Program-made: the position numbers and the translations under genes
The notes under the pieces: generated by a model
The model's input: only the letters and a program-made list of their open reading frames with translations
Databases searched by the model: none
What the model was told of the DNA's origin: nothing
In this document: piece by piece, positions 10,542 through 22,023 of the stretch
How positions within the stretch are numbered: position 1 is the first letter of the stretch
Layout: each line of letters begins with the position of its first letter
From: Actinomortierella ambigua
Taxonomy: Eukaryota > Mortierellomycota > Mortierellomycetes > Mortierellales > Mortierellaceae
DNA: 64,000 nucleotides
Assembly: GCA_016098155.1 (NCBI GenBank)
Contig: JAAAJB010000079.1
Location: 21,130-85,129 of the forward strand
Direction of reading: 5' to 3'

Positions 10542-11482
10542 ATGCTTGTCAGGACCATTGCACTCATCACAGCCTGTGGTAAGAGTCCTTCATCTGATGC
10601 GAGATTGTAAGAGCCACGCTCTTGTCTCGCCCCTAACCTACTCATACTTGTACATCGATCGGGCCTTGTCCTGTCATTTTCACTCCCTCCCCCTCCCCCA
10701 CACTCACATACTTTCTGTCGTGGGTGTAAATATTAGCCACCATGGCTTTCGCTGGAGGCGCAGCCGTTTCCAGGGGGCGGTTCCTTGGCGTGGACACCAC
10801 GAAGCGTGACTCGGATCCAGTCGAGATGTACAGGGATCCGGCCAACCATGCCACCGCCGCGGCATCTATCCTTCGAGGACTTGCAGTGGAAGCCGAGTAT
10901 TTTCCTCAGGAAGACTCCCCAGCCGAACTGGCGACAAAATTGTCCAGCTGGACCTCCAGTCTGCGTAATTCGCTTGCGTTGGAAAGGCACATGGCTAACC
11001 TCCGACTCGTTCGATTCGATGGCGACAAGAAGACTCTGGGTGCCGCCATCGCCAGAACTATCGCGAGGTTTCCCCACGGTGAACGTGTTAGTCAAGAGCT
11101 AGTGCAGATGGTCCCAAAGTACGTAGCGGACCTTGATCTTACGCAGTGGCGCTTTATCCTGACGATCGTTGACAAGCCCAAAGATGACAGTTCTGTCAAG
11201 GTCTACCTCTATGACATGGCACTTAAGATTGAGCCCCGCGGTCCAGCGGTCGAGGTCGTCATTCCTGAGCAGCGTTTCACTGTGGACCTGTATCCGTTTT
11301 CACTGAATGCAGAGGACGTGGAATCCAAGGCTGAGCAGTATGCCAATGAGTATGGTGTCACAGAAATGGAGGACTTCAAGTGGTTTTTTGAATCCAACGA
11401 CTCGTCGTCGGAGGTTAATTGGGGCAGCTGCCGCAGCGGTAGCCGACGCCTCAGCTTCCAGGCCCTTGAGAACTGGCTTTGA
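10542..11482 (+). CDS. Predicted secreted protein of unknown function, array copy 2
   Basis: Exons 10542-10578 and 10737-11482 are joined through a 158-bp GTAAGA/TAG intron and give about 260 aa. The spliced N-terminus MLVRTIALITACATMAFA is a signal peptide, followed by GGAAVSRGRFLG and DTTKR. The N-terminal 60 residues of the mature protein are nearly identical to copy 3. The middle (about 85-135) is the most diverged of the three, for example RFDGDKKTLGAAIARTIA against RFDGDKESLGATITSAIA in copies 1 and 3. The C-terminal 50 residues, with the conserved single Cys and FQALENWL end, are again shared. No domain is recognised. The gene is intact, so the copies appear to be retained by selection or are recent. 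Confidence 0.82.
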
Positions 11483-12164
11483 CGATAAGACGGAGCCAGA
11501 CCCACGATAGTCCGTCCAGTAGTCTCTAGTATAGCTTGTTGCAGGCAAATACATCATTGAAGTATCCAGCTCCCTATCCCCTGCTTAGTCACTCTTACAT
11601 CTTGGAGAGAGAGAGAGAGAATGTTTGCATGTGTTGGTGTTGTCTAGTGTAAGCGAAAGCCAGTCAAGGGATGAGATTGCAATATGCCTCCGTGCTTCAG
11701 CCACCGAGATGGGGTTTCCTTTTGCAAAAGAGTTGGCACCAATTCTGGCTTCCTGTACGAGCTATTGTTCGACTATCATTGCCTCGTACAAAGCATGGGC
11801 GACAATGTCCTGTCAATTACCATGACGGAGGTCAATGATGGTTTCATGGCTTCTACATATGAGCTTGCAAGGCATAGCGTTTGTTTTTGACCTTGGAGAC
11901 TCGCTGAGTAAGAACACAATTTGCTGTGCCATTGCGAACTGGGCTGGTCAGGGATAAAACTTGTTTCGATACTTGTTTCGATGCTTGAGATCGACAACTA
12001 ACCATCGCCCTAAGCAGATCTGTGGTTTCTAAGTTTCTTGACACTGTCGAACGTGAATGCCCAGGCCCATGGGTGAGAGTGAGAGAATGATCAGCGTTCT
12101 CCGCCATGGCCTGACTGCCCTTTTGTAAAGTACTGTCGTGATTGATACAGTTTTTCTTCCTCTA
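11483..12164. other. 3' flank of copy 2 and start of array unit 3
   Basis: No gene is seen. It contains the GAGCTATTGTTCGACTATCATT block repeated near 14960 and the unit-start sequence near 12095. Short open frames are not conserved between the units. Confidence 0.6.
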
Positions 12165-12752
12165 GGCAGCCCTTTACCAGTCCACCGATCGTCGTCCTTT
12201 TTTCCTCTTCATATTTCCCAACACAGCTGCCCATCTCTTTACTTTTAGAAGGATGCCTCATTACACAACTCTTGCTCCCAACCCCCTTTTTTTTTTTTTT
12301 AAAAAAAAGGGGAGTCAATGGCATCCAACGAACATTCTCCTCCATATTCAGATCAGCATGACCCGACGTCAGCTAGGACCCATGACTCCTGCAAGTTGCC
12401 TTTTCGTCGGCTCCTTCTTCCTCTTCACCCTCGGCACCTCCTTTCAGTGATAAGATGATTGCGCCAACCTACAGCGTAGGTGACCATGGTGGTAGCAACA
12501 ACAACATCAGCAGGGACACCGAGCATTTGCGCTCTCCCATCGTATACACAGACAGGTACGGAAATCAAATGGCTCGATAACCATCCTATGCATCTGACCC
12601 ATTCCACCCACAACAGAGCCACCACTATCATCATCATGATCATCACTACCAGTCCAGCTCTATGGATTATCAGCACTACAGCCACCAATGTGGCAGCCAC
12701 GACCAGCATCATGGCTCGTTCATGGCCTACATAGCTCACAAAGAGGTTTGTA
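12165..12752 (+). pseudogene. Truncated copy 3 of the RING-CH gene 5' end
   Basis: This is the best preserved of the three fragments. The ATG is kept (MASNEHSPPYSDQHDPT), then one frameshift occurs before the Ser-rich segment. The SDKMIAPTY region and the His-rich segment are recognisable, with a TAA in the ATGGCTCGATAA segment. The copy stops before the RING-CH finger, at the same place as copies 1 and 2, which shows that one truncated unit was duplicated rather than three separate truncations. Confidence 0.87.
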
Positions 12753-13543
12753 AGCTGCCTACTTATTTGGAGGGGGGGGGGCTAATCTCAGTCGACTACT
12801 CAAGGAATGAAACTGTGGTCATTACAAATGAACATCAACTATTCGTTTTACACCTTGCCCAGTGACCCAAATGGCAGTCGTTTAGCAAAATTGTGGTCGA
12901 TCGCCAAGTCGTTCTTGGCCAACGCCGATGCGCTTTTGCATTGATGATTTACTATAGCTACTGCCTGTGTCTATTGCACTCAGGAACCAACACTTGAGAA
13001 GATAGATGGGCGTAGACCGCCTTATCTGTGGGTCGCGGAAGGAAGCACTGGCATAATTATATCCTATAAGGTTTGCTCGCCGGATTCTCACAGATGGTCT
13101 TGAGCTGTGTAGTGTTTTCACGGGTTGTTTATTTTCCAAGACTTGCTCGTAAAGAATTGAAGTAGGGAAATACCATCCGAGTGTTTATATACTACATAAC
13201 CACTGTTGTCATGGTGAGGAGTATGGCTGGGATCTGAAATGCGCTCAACTACAGGGGGGAGGGTTTTATGAGCAGGCGTCGTGCTTGTACTGCCACCATG
13301 GTTCGTGTGAACCGGCCTTCACTCATGTCCTTGTTAACGGGATTGCTTTGGTTTCCTGACCACATGCCCACCTTCGTCCACACACCACATTCTTGCAGAT
13401 GGTCCCTCCCTTTGTTTGCTCAACTTCTCACAAGCTAGGGGAGACCAATTGTCCTGCTGGAGAGTCATGTATCAAAAACGTCTGCCAATGGTGTATACGA
13501 TGCATGAATACATGCCCTTGCTCTTCCTGAGATTGACCAGCAA
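12753..13543. other. Array spacer, unit 3
   Basis: No gene is seen; it is a near copy of the unit 2 spacer, with a G-run near 12771-12781, the ACTTGAGAAGATAGATGG block and the GGGTTTTATGAGCAGGCGTC block. Confidence 0.7.
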
Positions 13544-13605
13544 GGGACGTGTCACCCCTTGACCGTGTGAATCTTCGATGCTACAACGTAAAACGAAATA
13601 TAAAT
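13544..13605 (+). promoter_or_regulatory. Conserved promoter box and TATA of copy 3
   Basis: The GACGTGTCACCCCTTGACC and GTGTGAATC box is identical to copy 1. TATAAAT lies at 13599-13605, 71 bases before the ATG at 13676. Confidence 0.65.
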
Positions 13606-13675
13606 GGGCCCATTCACCTCCCGAAATGTCTTTATACTACCTTTCCTCTCGTCACCACCTTCCACATCATCTAGA

Positions 13676-14603
13676 ATGCTTATCAGGACCATTGCACTCA
13701 TCACAGCCTGTGGTAAGAGTCATTCGCTTCACGCGAGAATGTAAAAACTGCACTCTTGTCCCGCCTCTAACCTCCTCATACTTGTACATCAATCGGGCCT
13801 TGCCCTCAATTTCCCTTTCTCCCTCCCGCCTCTCTCCGTCCTGGATATAAATCTTAGCCACTATGGCTTTCGCTGGAGGCGCTACCGTTTCCAGGGGGCG
13901 GTTCCTTGGCGTGGACACCACGAAGCGTGACTCGGATCCAGTCGAGATGTACAGGGATCCGGCCAACCATGCCACCGCCGCGGTATCTATCCTTCGAGGA
14001 CTTGCAGTGGAAGCCGAGTATTTTCCTCAGGAAGACTCTCCGGCCGAACTGGCCGCAAAATCGTTCGACTGGACCTCCAGCCTGTTCGATTCGTCTGCGC
14101 TGAAGGCAGACCGGTCCGTCCAGCGAACCATTCGATTTGATGGTGACAAGGAGTCTCTGGGTGCCACCATCACCAGCGCTATTGCAGAGTTGCCCAACAG
14201 TAAATATGTTGGTCACGAGCTGGCGCAGATGGTCCCGAAGCAGATTGCGGACCTTGATCTTACGCGGTGGAGCCTATCCCTGGTGATCGTTGACAAACCC
14301 GCGGATGACAGCTCTGTCAAAGCCTACGTCTATGACCTGTCACTACAGATTAAACCCCGTGGTGCTGGGGTAGAGGTCATCCTTCCTAGGCAGACTCTCA
14401 TCTTTTCCCAGCAATCGTTTACACTGGATGCAGAGGACGTTGAATCCAAGGCTGAGCAGTACGCCAATGAGTATGGCGTCACGGAAATGGAGGACTTTAA
14501 ATGGTTTTTTGAATCCAAGGACTCGTCGTCGGAGGTCAATTGGAGCAGTTGCCGCAGCGGTAGCCGACGCCTCAGCTTCCAGGCCCTTGAGAACTGGCTT
14601 TGA
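13676..14603 (+). CDS. Predicted secreted protein of unknown function, array copy 3
   Basis: Exons 13676-13712 and 13858-14603 are joined through a 145-bp GTAAGA/TAG intron and give about 260 aa. The spliced start MLIRTIALITACATMAFA is a signal peptide; GGATVSRGRFLG and DTTKR follow. The first 60 mature residues match copy 2, while the middle (RFDGDKESLGATITSAIA) matches copy 1, so the gene looks like a mosaic. It shares the single conserved Cys and the FQALENWL C-terminus. Function is unknown. An alternative start at ATG 13863 would remove the signal peptide core. Confidence 0.82.
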
Positions 14604-14752
14604 CGATAAGACGGACCTGGGCCCATGGCCCGTCGAGTAGTGATACCATTGTTAGCTTGTTGTAGGGAAAAATCATTGAATTATCTGGTTCCTCCATCCC
14701 TTGTTTTGTGTCTTACATCCTGGAGAGAGAGTGTGTTGCGTGTGTGTATGTA

Positions 14753-14812
<60 letters not shown>

Positions 14813-15460
14813 GTTGCATGTGTTAGTGTCGTCCCACGTAAGCGAAAGCATATCAGGGGATGAGATGTGCAGCTTGCCTCCATACGTCGGCCACTGAGAT
14901 GGGGTTTCCTTTTGCGAAAGAGTTCGTTCGGAGGGGTACCAAGTCTGGCTTCCTATACGAGCTATTGTTGGACCATCATTGACTCATACAAAGCATGCGC
15001 GACAATGTCCTGCCAATTACCATGACGGAGGTCGATGGTGGCGTCGTGGCTTCTAAGATTTCATGTAGGTCGTACTGAGCAGTGGGGGTTTTGAATTTTT
15101 TTTTTGAGCGCAAGGATGAAGATGCCATTGCAGCTAAGAGGTACCCCCACCCCTGAGGCATGAATGTGTAGGACACGGCGTATGTTTTTCGACCTTCGAA
15201 ACTCACCGAATAGGAACAAAATTCGTTACGCCATCGAAACTTGTTTTGATACTTGAGATCGACACCAACCAGAGCCCCGACCAGATCCGTGGTTCCTGAG
15301 CATCTTGACACTGTCGAACATGAATCCCTTGATCCGTGAAGGAGAGCAAGAGAGTGTGTAGGGTAGTGCAATGACCGAGATTGATCTGTTCAGCATACTC
15401 TGTCATGGCCCGATTGCCCTCTTATTAAGTGCTGTCATGGTTGAGTCAGTCTTTCTCCCT
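14604..15460. other. 3' flank of copy 3 and right edge of the array
   Basis: No gene is seen. A GA microsatellite lies at 14755-14810. The GAGCTATTGTTGGACCATCATT block near 14960 repeats the unit 2 flank. The unit-start sequence recurs near 15397 and the similarity ends at about 15460. Confidence 0.65.
14755..14810. repeat. GA dinucleotide microsatellite
   Basis: About 28 uninterrupted GA units occur in the 3' flank of array copy 3. The 3' flanks of copies 1 and 2 have only short GA runs at the same place, so the repeat expanded after duplication. Confidence 0.95.
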
Positions 15461-16536
15461 CCCAAGACGGGGCCGGGCTCGGAACACAAATATCCTATGC
15501 AAGAAAAAAAAAGAGAGGCACCCTGCTACGACTGCGCACTCGACCCTCTTGCAGCAAATCCAAGCTGATGCAGGATCGTTGTAGCATTTATGCAACATTG
15601 TGGCTGTTGTAGATCAGATATCAATTGCCACGAGGGTAGAAAAGAGGGCGGTTGGAGAGGGTGACACACTACTGTATGAGCATCTTTTCATCGAGGAAGT
15701 CGAGAGACGACAAAGGGGCAGAGAGGGAGCAGGAAAGAGTGAGCGAGAAAGAGAGAGAGAGAGAGGTAAATGGTCGCCGTAGAGAGTAGATGCCATTGCA
15801 CAGCCTTCAGGTGCAGAGGCAGTAGCCCTGGGGGTGAGATTAGCAATGGCTGTAAGATAATCATTCCTCCACTGGCGTAGGCGGCGAGAAAAAAGATGGT
15901 TCAAAATGCAGAATTGATTCATTATTGGGCAGCACAGAGTCATCCTGGTCGAACGAGAGAGGCCAATCCAACAATTTATATTTTTTTTTTTTGTGCATGC
16001 ATGGAGGGACGGCAAGGGAAAAACGAATCGCAGAACACAAAAGGAGTGCACCAGCAGACAAAACCTTAATCGGGAAGTAGCACTGCAGTTTCAAACCTCT
16101 GAAACCCACGAGTTGGTCGTCTATTCCAACACACACAAACTCAGCACAAAAAAAGTCCTCCGTGAGCAGACGGAGTGCCAGGCGGAAAAAAAAATGGGAA
16201 AAAAATGATAAATACGAGCCCTCGGGCGGGTTTCTTTCACAGGCCTGTTCGTTTGTCCTCCCAACCAACCCATTCACCTTTGCCGTTGTTTTCCCCAGTG
16301 TTGACAGCGACATTCCAACCATATTCTTCCTCCTGTCCATTCCCCAGATACCCCTCCTCTCTTAATAATAACCGAGGGTAAACCCGCTCCAAAGCTATTT
16401 TGAACGTGCTTCAAGCTGTGTTGGCACAAGAAAAATACTTTAACCATTGCTGCGTACCCATTCCCTCCATTGGGTGCCTCTTGTTCCTCTTTCATTCCAT
16501 TGCATTTGCCTCCATTCCTCTCGATTGTCAAAGCAG
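15461..16536. other. Intergenic region before the ABC transporter gene
   Basis: No gene is supported. A short GA run lies near 15745-15765, A- and T-runs are common, and the part from about 16230 to 16536 is pyrimidine-rich and probably holds the transporter promoter and 5' UTR. Open frames on both strands are short and of low complexity. Confidence 0.5.
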
Positions 16537-19500
16537 ATGGCAGGAAAGAACCCTCCCGCTGGCATTGACCGGGCCAACTGGCTGTCCTACTTTTCGTTCC
16601 ACTGGATCCAGTCGCTCTTGTTCAAAGGACGAGTAAGTACTTTCATATCCATCCAGCACATGCTGTTTTGAAAAAAAAAAGTCTGATTGCTCTACTTTTA
16701 CCCCCAATCGCTCTCATTCTCTTCCACGTTAACGCCCCTTTTTCGCTCTCCAACTGTTTCCGTTCTCCTCGCCACATGCACGGCCCCCCTTGATCTGCAA
16801 GTAGCCACGTTTGTTTTTATCCATACACTAACGGCTCACACGACTCCCATCTATTTTTTTTTCGACGCACAATAGACATCCATCATTATCGAGGACGATT
16901 TACACGAACTGTCCAAGAACGACAATGTCCAACGCCTGACGGATCTTCTCCTCAAGGAGTGGACACATGAGGTCGAGCGGGTACAGGCCAAGGCTCGAGC
17001 AAAGGGCCAAAAGCCAAAGCGGCCCAACATGTACCGTGTTCTCTGGCGCTGCTATGGCTTGTACTTTTCTATTTCGATGGTTACAGGTATCACCGAGAGC
17101 GCCTGTAAGATTGGCGAAGCGATCCTTTTGGGGTAAGCAAAAACAAAAACAAATGTCCATTTTGCGGGGGAGGAAGGTGGGAAGAACCCATGTCTACCCA
17201 CTCTCCTGTCCTCAGCGTATGAACTTTATACACCATTTTGTTCATTTGTCCCTCACCCCTTTATCCCTGGCCCTTCACCCCCTACTTTCTTACCATGGAT
17301 TCCTCCCAAAAAAGGCGACATTTCCCACACATCAATCGCTGCGCCAACTGCCCCATAACGCACCAACACCACATCACCCAAAGCTTATCGATACTTTCCG
17401 TTCTCCATCGTCTCCCTGGCGTACATGGCACTTCATGCGTACGTTGAAGACAGTGACTTTTTTTTTCTGGGACGGATAAACTCTCTCTATTGTCTTGTTT
17501 AAGATCGGACCTCAGCAAATGACACCCTTGTCGGAGTTTTGGGACCCCATTACATAGCCCTCTCTCTCCGAGTTGGGCCAATACAGGATCGACTCGCTGC
17601 GCAGACAATCTCGATGGTGGCACGGCACTTGCCTGTTTCCATGCTGTGGTACCTTGGTTTTACAATACTTCAAACAACTCTATTAACCTTTTGAGTTTCA
17701 TTTTATCCTTTTTTTTTTTTTTGCGCCTCAATGCATCCTTTAGCTACATTATCCGATTCTTTGACAACGGCCAGCCAATGAGCCAAGGCATCAGCTACGC
17801 TGTTGGCCTGTTCATTATCACAATCTTTCATGGAACGATGCACCACCACTACTACTTCCCTGCGATGCGTGTTGGCTTCTGGACGCGTATCAGCTTCATC
17901 TCACTCATGTATCGAAAGTGTCTTGCCCTATCGACGTCCAGCACCATTTCCACCGGCACCATTGTCAACCTGATCTCAAATGGTAAGAAAAAAATTGTTA
18001 CGCACTCTTTTCATCACACCAAGCCAAGATGAAAAAAAAAAGCAAGAGTCAATGATCTCGTCATGTAAACGAGCTATTGTCGACATTTTAGTAACTAATC
18101 CTTCTATATGTTCACTTTTTTTTACAATAGACGTTCAACCAATTGAGAACGCAGCGCCCTTCTGTCTGTTTGCAATCATCGGTCCGCTTGAGACGATCGT
18201 CGTCATGTACTTCCTCTGGCGCGAGATTGGCGTAGCATCATTTGCAGGACTCTTGACGTTTGCACTCCTCGTACCTCTGCAGACCTTCTTCTCACGGTAT
18301 TTCGGTGTGCTTCGGAACAAGACGGTCGAGGCCCGTGACGAGCGTATCCGCACCCTGTCGGATGTCTTCCAAGGCATCGAGCTGGTCAAGCTGTGTGCCT
18401 GGGAGGTGCCCTTGCAGGCCAAGGTCGAGATGCTGCGATCGATCGAGCTCAAGTACATTTGGCGTGCCAACATGATGCGTGCGGCCAACATGGGCATCTA
18501 CTTTTTCTTTCAACCGTTGATTGCCCTGTTTGTCTTTGTGACGTTTTGGTTGCAAGGACGGGAGATGACGGCCGACAAGGTGTTTGTGTCGCTGACGCTG
18601 TTCAATGTCATTCGCTTGACCATGACCTCGTTCTTCCCGAAATCGATCGAGACCATTGCCGAGGCTAGGATCTCGATCCGTCGTATCACCGATTTTTTGC
18701 TGCTGCCAGAGTTGCATGGCCTTGAGAACCCCTTTGCGACCAAGACCGCCACCGCCACCAGCGGCCATGAAAACAATGATGGCAAGGAAAAGTCATCTCC
18801 CTCTGACCCTTCTGTCTTGGTGGAGATGAACAACGCCTCCTTCTCGTGGACCATCGATACCGAAGAAGATGGCGAGAAGAACGAGATCTTGGAGATGTCC
18901 AAGGAGGCCCGGCGTCGGGAAGCCGAAGAAAAGTTGAAGAAGGCCAAGAAGACCCGTCTGTCCGACTTGCCGCCAGGAGACAGTGAGCAGGAGATCAAGC
19001 ACGGCGCTATGGAGGCTCCGACAGTGGACGATGGTGACATGGTCAACAACTATCAGCGCAAGAACATTCTGAACAATATTACCATGACGCTGCGGCGCGA
19101 CGAGCTGTTGGCGATCGTGGGTCCCGTCGGATGCGGCAAGTCGAGCTTCTGCATGGCGTTGCTGGAAGAAATGCCCGTGGCCGGTGGGTCGATGCGCGTA
19201 GGAAAGACTGCGCTGACAGAGCGATCAGCAATGGCCGAGAACAATAACAACAACAATAACAACACTCGACCTCGTTTGTCGTACTCGGCACAGTCGCCCT
19301 GGATCTTTGCGGGATCGATCCGAAACAACATCTTGTTTGGATCCGAATACAACAAGAGCCGGTACGATCGCGTCATCCAGGTCTGCGAGCTGACGCGAGA
19401 CTTTTCCTTGTTCCCTCAGGGCGATGCGACCATCATTGGCGAGAAGGGCGTGACGCTGAGTGGCGGTCAACGTGCGCGTGTCTCGTTGGCGCGTGCAGTC

Positions 19501-22023
19501 TACAAGGAGTCGGACCTGTACATTCTCGACGACCCGTTGTCGGCCGTCGATCCCAAGGTCGGACGATCGCTGTTCCAGAACTGTATCAAGGAGTTTTTGA
19601 AGGACAAGGCCCGTGTCTTGGTCACGCATCAGCTGCAGTACATCCAGGACTGTGACAACGTCTTGGTTCTTGAGCAAGGCGAGGTGACGCATCAGGGCCG
19701 TGTGGACGAGGTCATGCGACATGACGTGGTGGTCGAGACGGCGGTCGAGGGGGAGGACGGTGCCTCCATCAAGAGCGTGAGGCGCAAGGCAAAGTTTGTC
19801 GATGTCCTGCGCGAGTTTGCCAAGAATGCGCCTCAGGTGCCCGATGATCTCGAGGACCAAGACAGTGCAGACAAGGTGGTCGAGGTTGGCGGTCTCTTGG
19901 TCCACGAGGACCCGGCCCGCGTTGTTGAGCTGGCCGCTGTCCGTTCCAGAGATGAAGAGGATGTGTACGATGCGGTCCCTCTGCATCGTGTTCGGTCTCG
20001 GGCCAGCACTGTGAAGCGGACTCTGAGCCGGATGGAAGAAGCTGACGAGAAAATGGAGGACGGCGACGATATTCACCAGAAGCAACTGACGGTAGAAGCC
20101 GTGAACGAGGGCGATACCTCGTTCCGGGTTTACTTTGACTTCTTCTGTTTGGGCTCGACGCCGGTGTTGTTGTTCTTGGTCGTGGCCACGATGTTGGGTG
20201 CGCAGGCGAGTCTGGTGGCAGGCGACTTTTTCTTGTCAAAGTGGTCGTCCCAGAGCTATGGGGAGCAGCAAAAGAGCTATTACCCGATGGTCTTTGGTTT
20301 TTACTGCCTCTCAACGGTGATCGTGACACTGGCGCGTTCATTCCTATTCTTCCACTCTGTCGCGGCGAGCGCACGGAGCATCTTCCACAAGATGCTGGAC
20401 GCACTGTTGCGGACAGACATTGACTTCTTCCACGCCAACCCGCATGGCCGTGTGCTCAACCGCTTTTCAAAGGACATGGCAAACACGGACGAATTGCTGC
20501 CATACACGTTTTTCGATTCTGCACAGATCCTGTTGATGCTGTTTGGATCGATCGTCGTCGTTTGTATCGTCAACCCTTGGGTCCTGATCGCGATTCCATT
20601 CCTGCTTGGCGCCTTTTATGGCCTCCGCGCCATCTATATCAAGACGGCACGTCAAGTCAAGCGCATTGACAGCACGACCCGGTCACCGATCTACTCGCAC
20701 TTGTCAGAGTCTCTGGACGGTCTTAGTAGCGTGCGTGCCTTCAGCGCCGGTGAGCGGTTCATGCAGGAGATGATCCGGGCCCAGACCGACAACAGCCGTG
20801 CGTTTTTCATGTACCTGGGCTGTGCCCGTTGGTTGGGTTTCCGCCTCGACTTCATTGCTGCCGTCTTTGTCGGCATCACAGCCATCGCTTGTGTTGCCGT
20901 TCGCGATTCGCAGCAGGCGGGTTTGGTCGGCCTGGCCATCTCATATGTGCTTCAGCTGTCATCCGAGCTTCAATGGGCTGTTCGTCAGAGTGTCGAGGTC
21001 GCCATCTTGATGGTCTCCGTCGAGCGTATGATGGAGTATGCAGCAGTCCCGCCAGAGGTCTCACCACGCCATGTCCTTGGGCCCGATGGTCAGTCTGTGG
21101 TCCCGAACAACTGGCCCGTCAATGCCAAGGTGTCCTTCCAGGACATGTCGCTGACGTACCCTCGTGGCGACGGCCCCGTCTTGAAGGGCATCACCCTGGA
21201 CTTCCATGCCGGCGAGAAGATTGGTGTTGTCGGTCGCACAGGAGCCGGCAAGTCGTCATTGATCGGCGCCCTGTTCAGGTTGGTCGAGTCGCGGACAAGC
21301 GGCAATACCACACGCGGTGGCATTATGATTGACGGGGTCGACATTAGCCAGATTGGTGTGCATGATCTGCGCGAGAGGATGGCGATTATCCCGCAGGAGC
21401 CGTTCCTGTTCCGAGGTTCATTGCGATTCAACTTGGACCCACTGGGCCTGCGGACAGATCAGGAGCTCTGGGCGGCTCTCGAGGCGGCAGAGCTGAAGCG
21501 TATGGTGGAGCGATTGGAGGGCAAGCTCGATGCTGCGGTTGACGATAATGGCAAGAACTTTAGTATTGGTGAGCGTCAGCTGCTGTCTCTGGCGCGTGCG
21601 GTCCTGCGGCGGTCCAAGCTAATTGCTCTGGATGAGGCGACGGCCAACGTCGACCTTCAGTCCGACCGGCTCATCCAGCGCAGTGTGCAGCAGCTGTTTT
21701 CGGATGCGACCGTGTTTACGATTGCCCATCGCCTGAACACCGTTATCGGTGATTATGATCGCATCTTGGTCCTGGATCAGGGTGAAGTCAAAGAGTTTGA
21801 TGAACCCTGGGTGTTGTTGCAGAAGCCCGAAGGGCCCGACGCTTGGCTCCGACGCATGGTGGCCGACACTGGTGCAGAGAACGAGGCAGCACTTCGCAAG
21901 GTTGCTCGCGAAGAGTGGGAGAGGCGACAACAGGCAGGGTCAGCCGCCAAGCCATCATTTTCACAGGCGCAGGACCAAGACTCGCCCGTGTCAGCAACAT
22001 CTTCCATCACAGCGTGCATGTGA
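16537..22023 (+). CDS. ABC transporter, ABCC/MRP type full transporter
   Basis: Four exons, 16537-16632, 16876-17132, 17744-17982 and 18131-22023, give 1494 aa; all junctions keep frame and rebuild family motifs (LLG/YIIRFF and SN/DVQPIE). Order: short cytosolic N-terminus (FHWIQSLLFKGR) with no extra TMD0, TMD1 (about 90-460), NBD1 with Walker A GPVGCGKSS near 527, signature LSGGQRARVSLARA near 640 and Walker B LYILDDPLSAVD near 660, an acidic linker, TMD2 (about 868-1150), NBD2 with Walker A GRTGAGKSS near 1232, signature FSIGERQLLSLARA near 1341 and Walker B LIALDEATANVD near 1360. NBD1 has Asp where NBD2 has the catalytic Glu, the usual ABCC asymmetry. Such pumps move glutathione conjugates, organic anions or drugs out of the cytosol or into the vacuole. 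An Asn run near 565 is unusual. Intron 2 is 611 bp, far longer than its neighbours. Confidence 0.95.

Larger units (their letters stand above)
6640..15465. repeat. Tandem array of about 3-kb units (RING-CH 5' fragment plus secreted-protein gene), three units
   Basis: Each unit has a block that begins near a GGCGTACTCCRTCATGGCC-like sequence, a degenerate copy of the 5' end of the RING-CH gene, a spacer of several hundred bases, a conserved promoter box, and an intact two-exon gene for a small secreted protein. Unit genes begin at 7803, 10542 and 13676. Spacers of units 2 and 3 are almost alike (for example the blocks near 9890-10000 and 12980-13090); unit 1 is more diverged. A fourth copy of the unit-start sequence at about 15397-15460 is not followed by further repeat, which marks the right edge. 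The segments also share their 3' flanks (near 11745 and 14950). Confidence 0.85.

Noticed and set aside
19225..20085. 286-codon minus-strand open frame
   Set aside because: It is antisense to NBD1 and linker of the ABC transporter, whose motifs are unambiguous on the plus strand.
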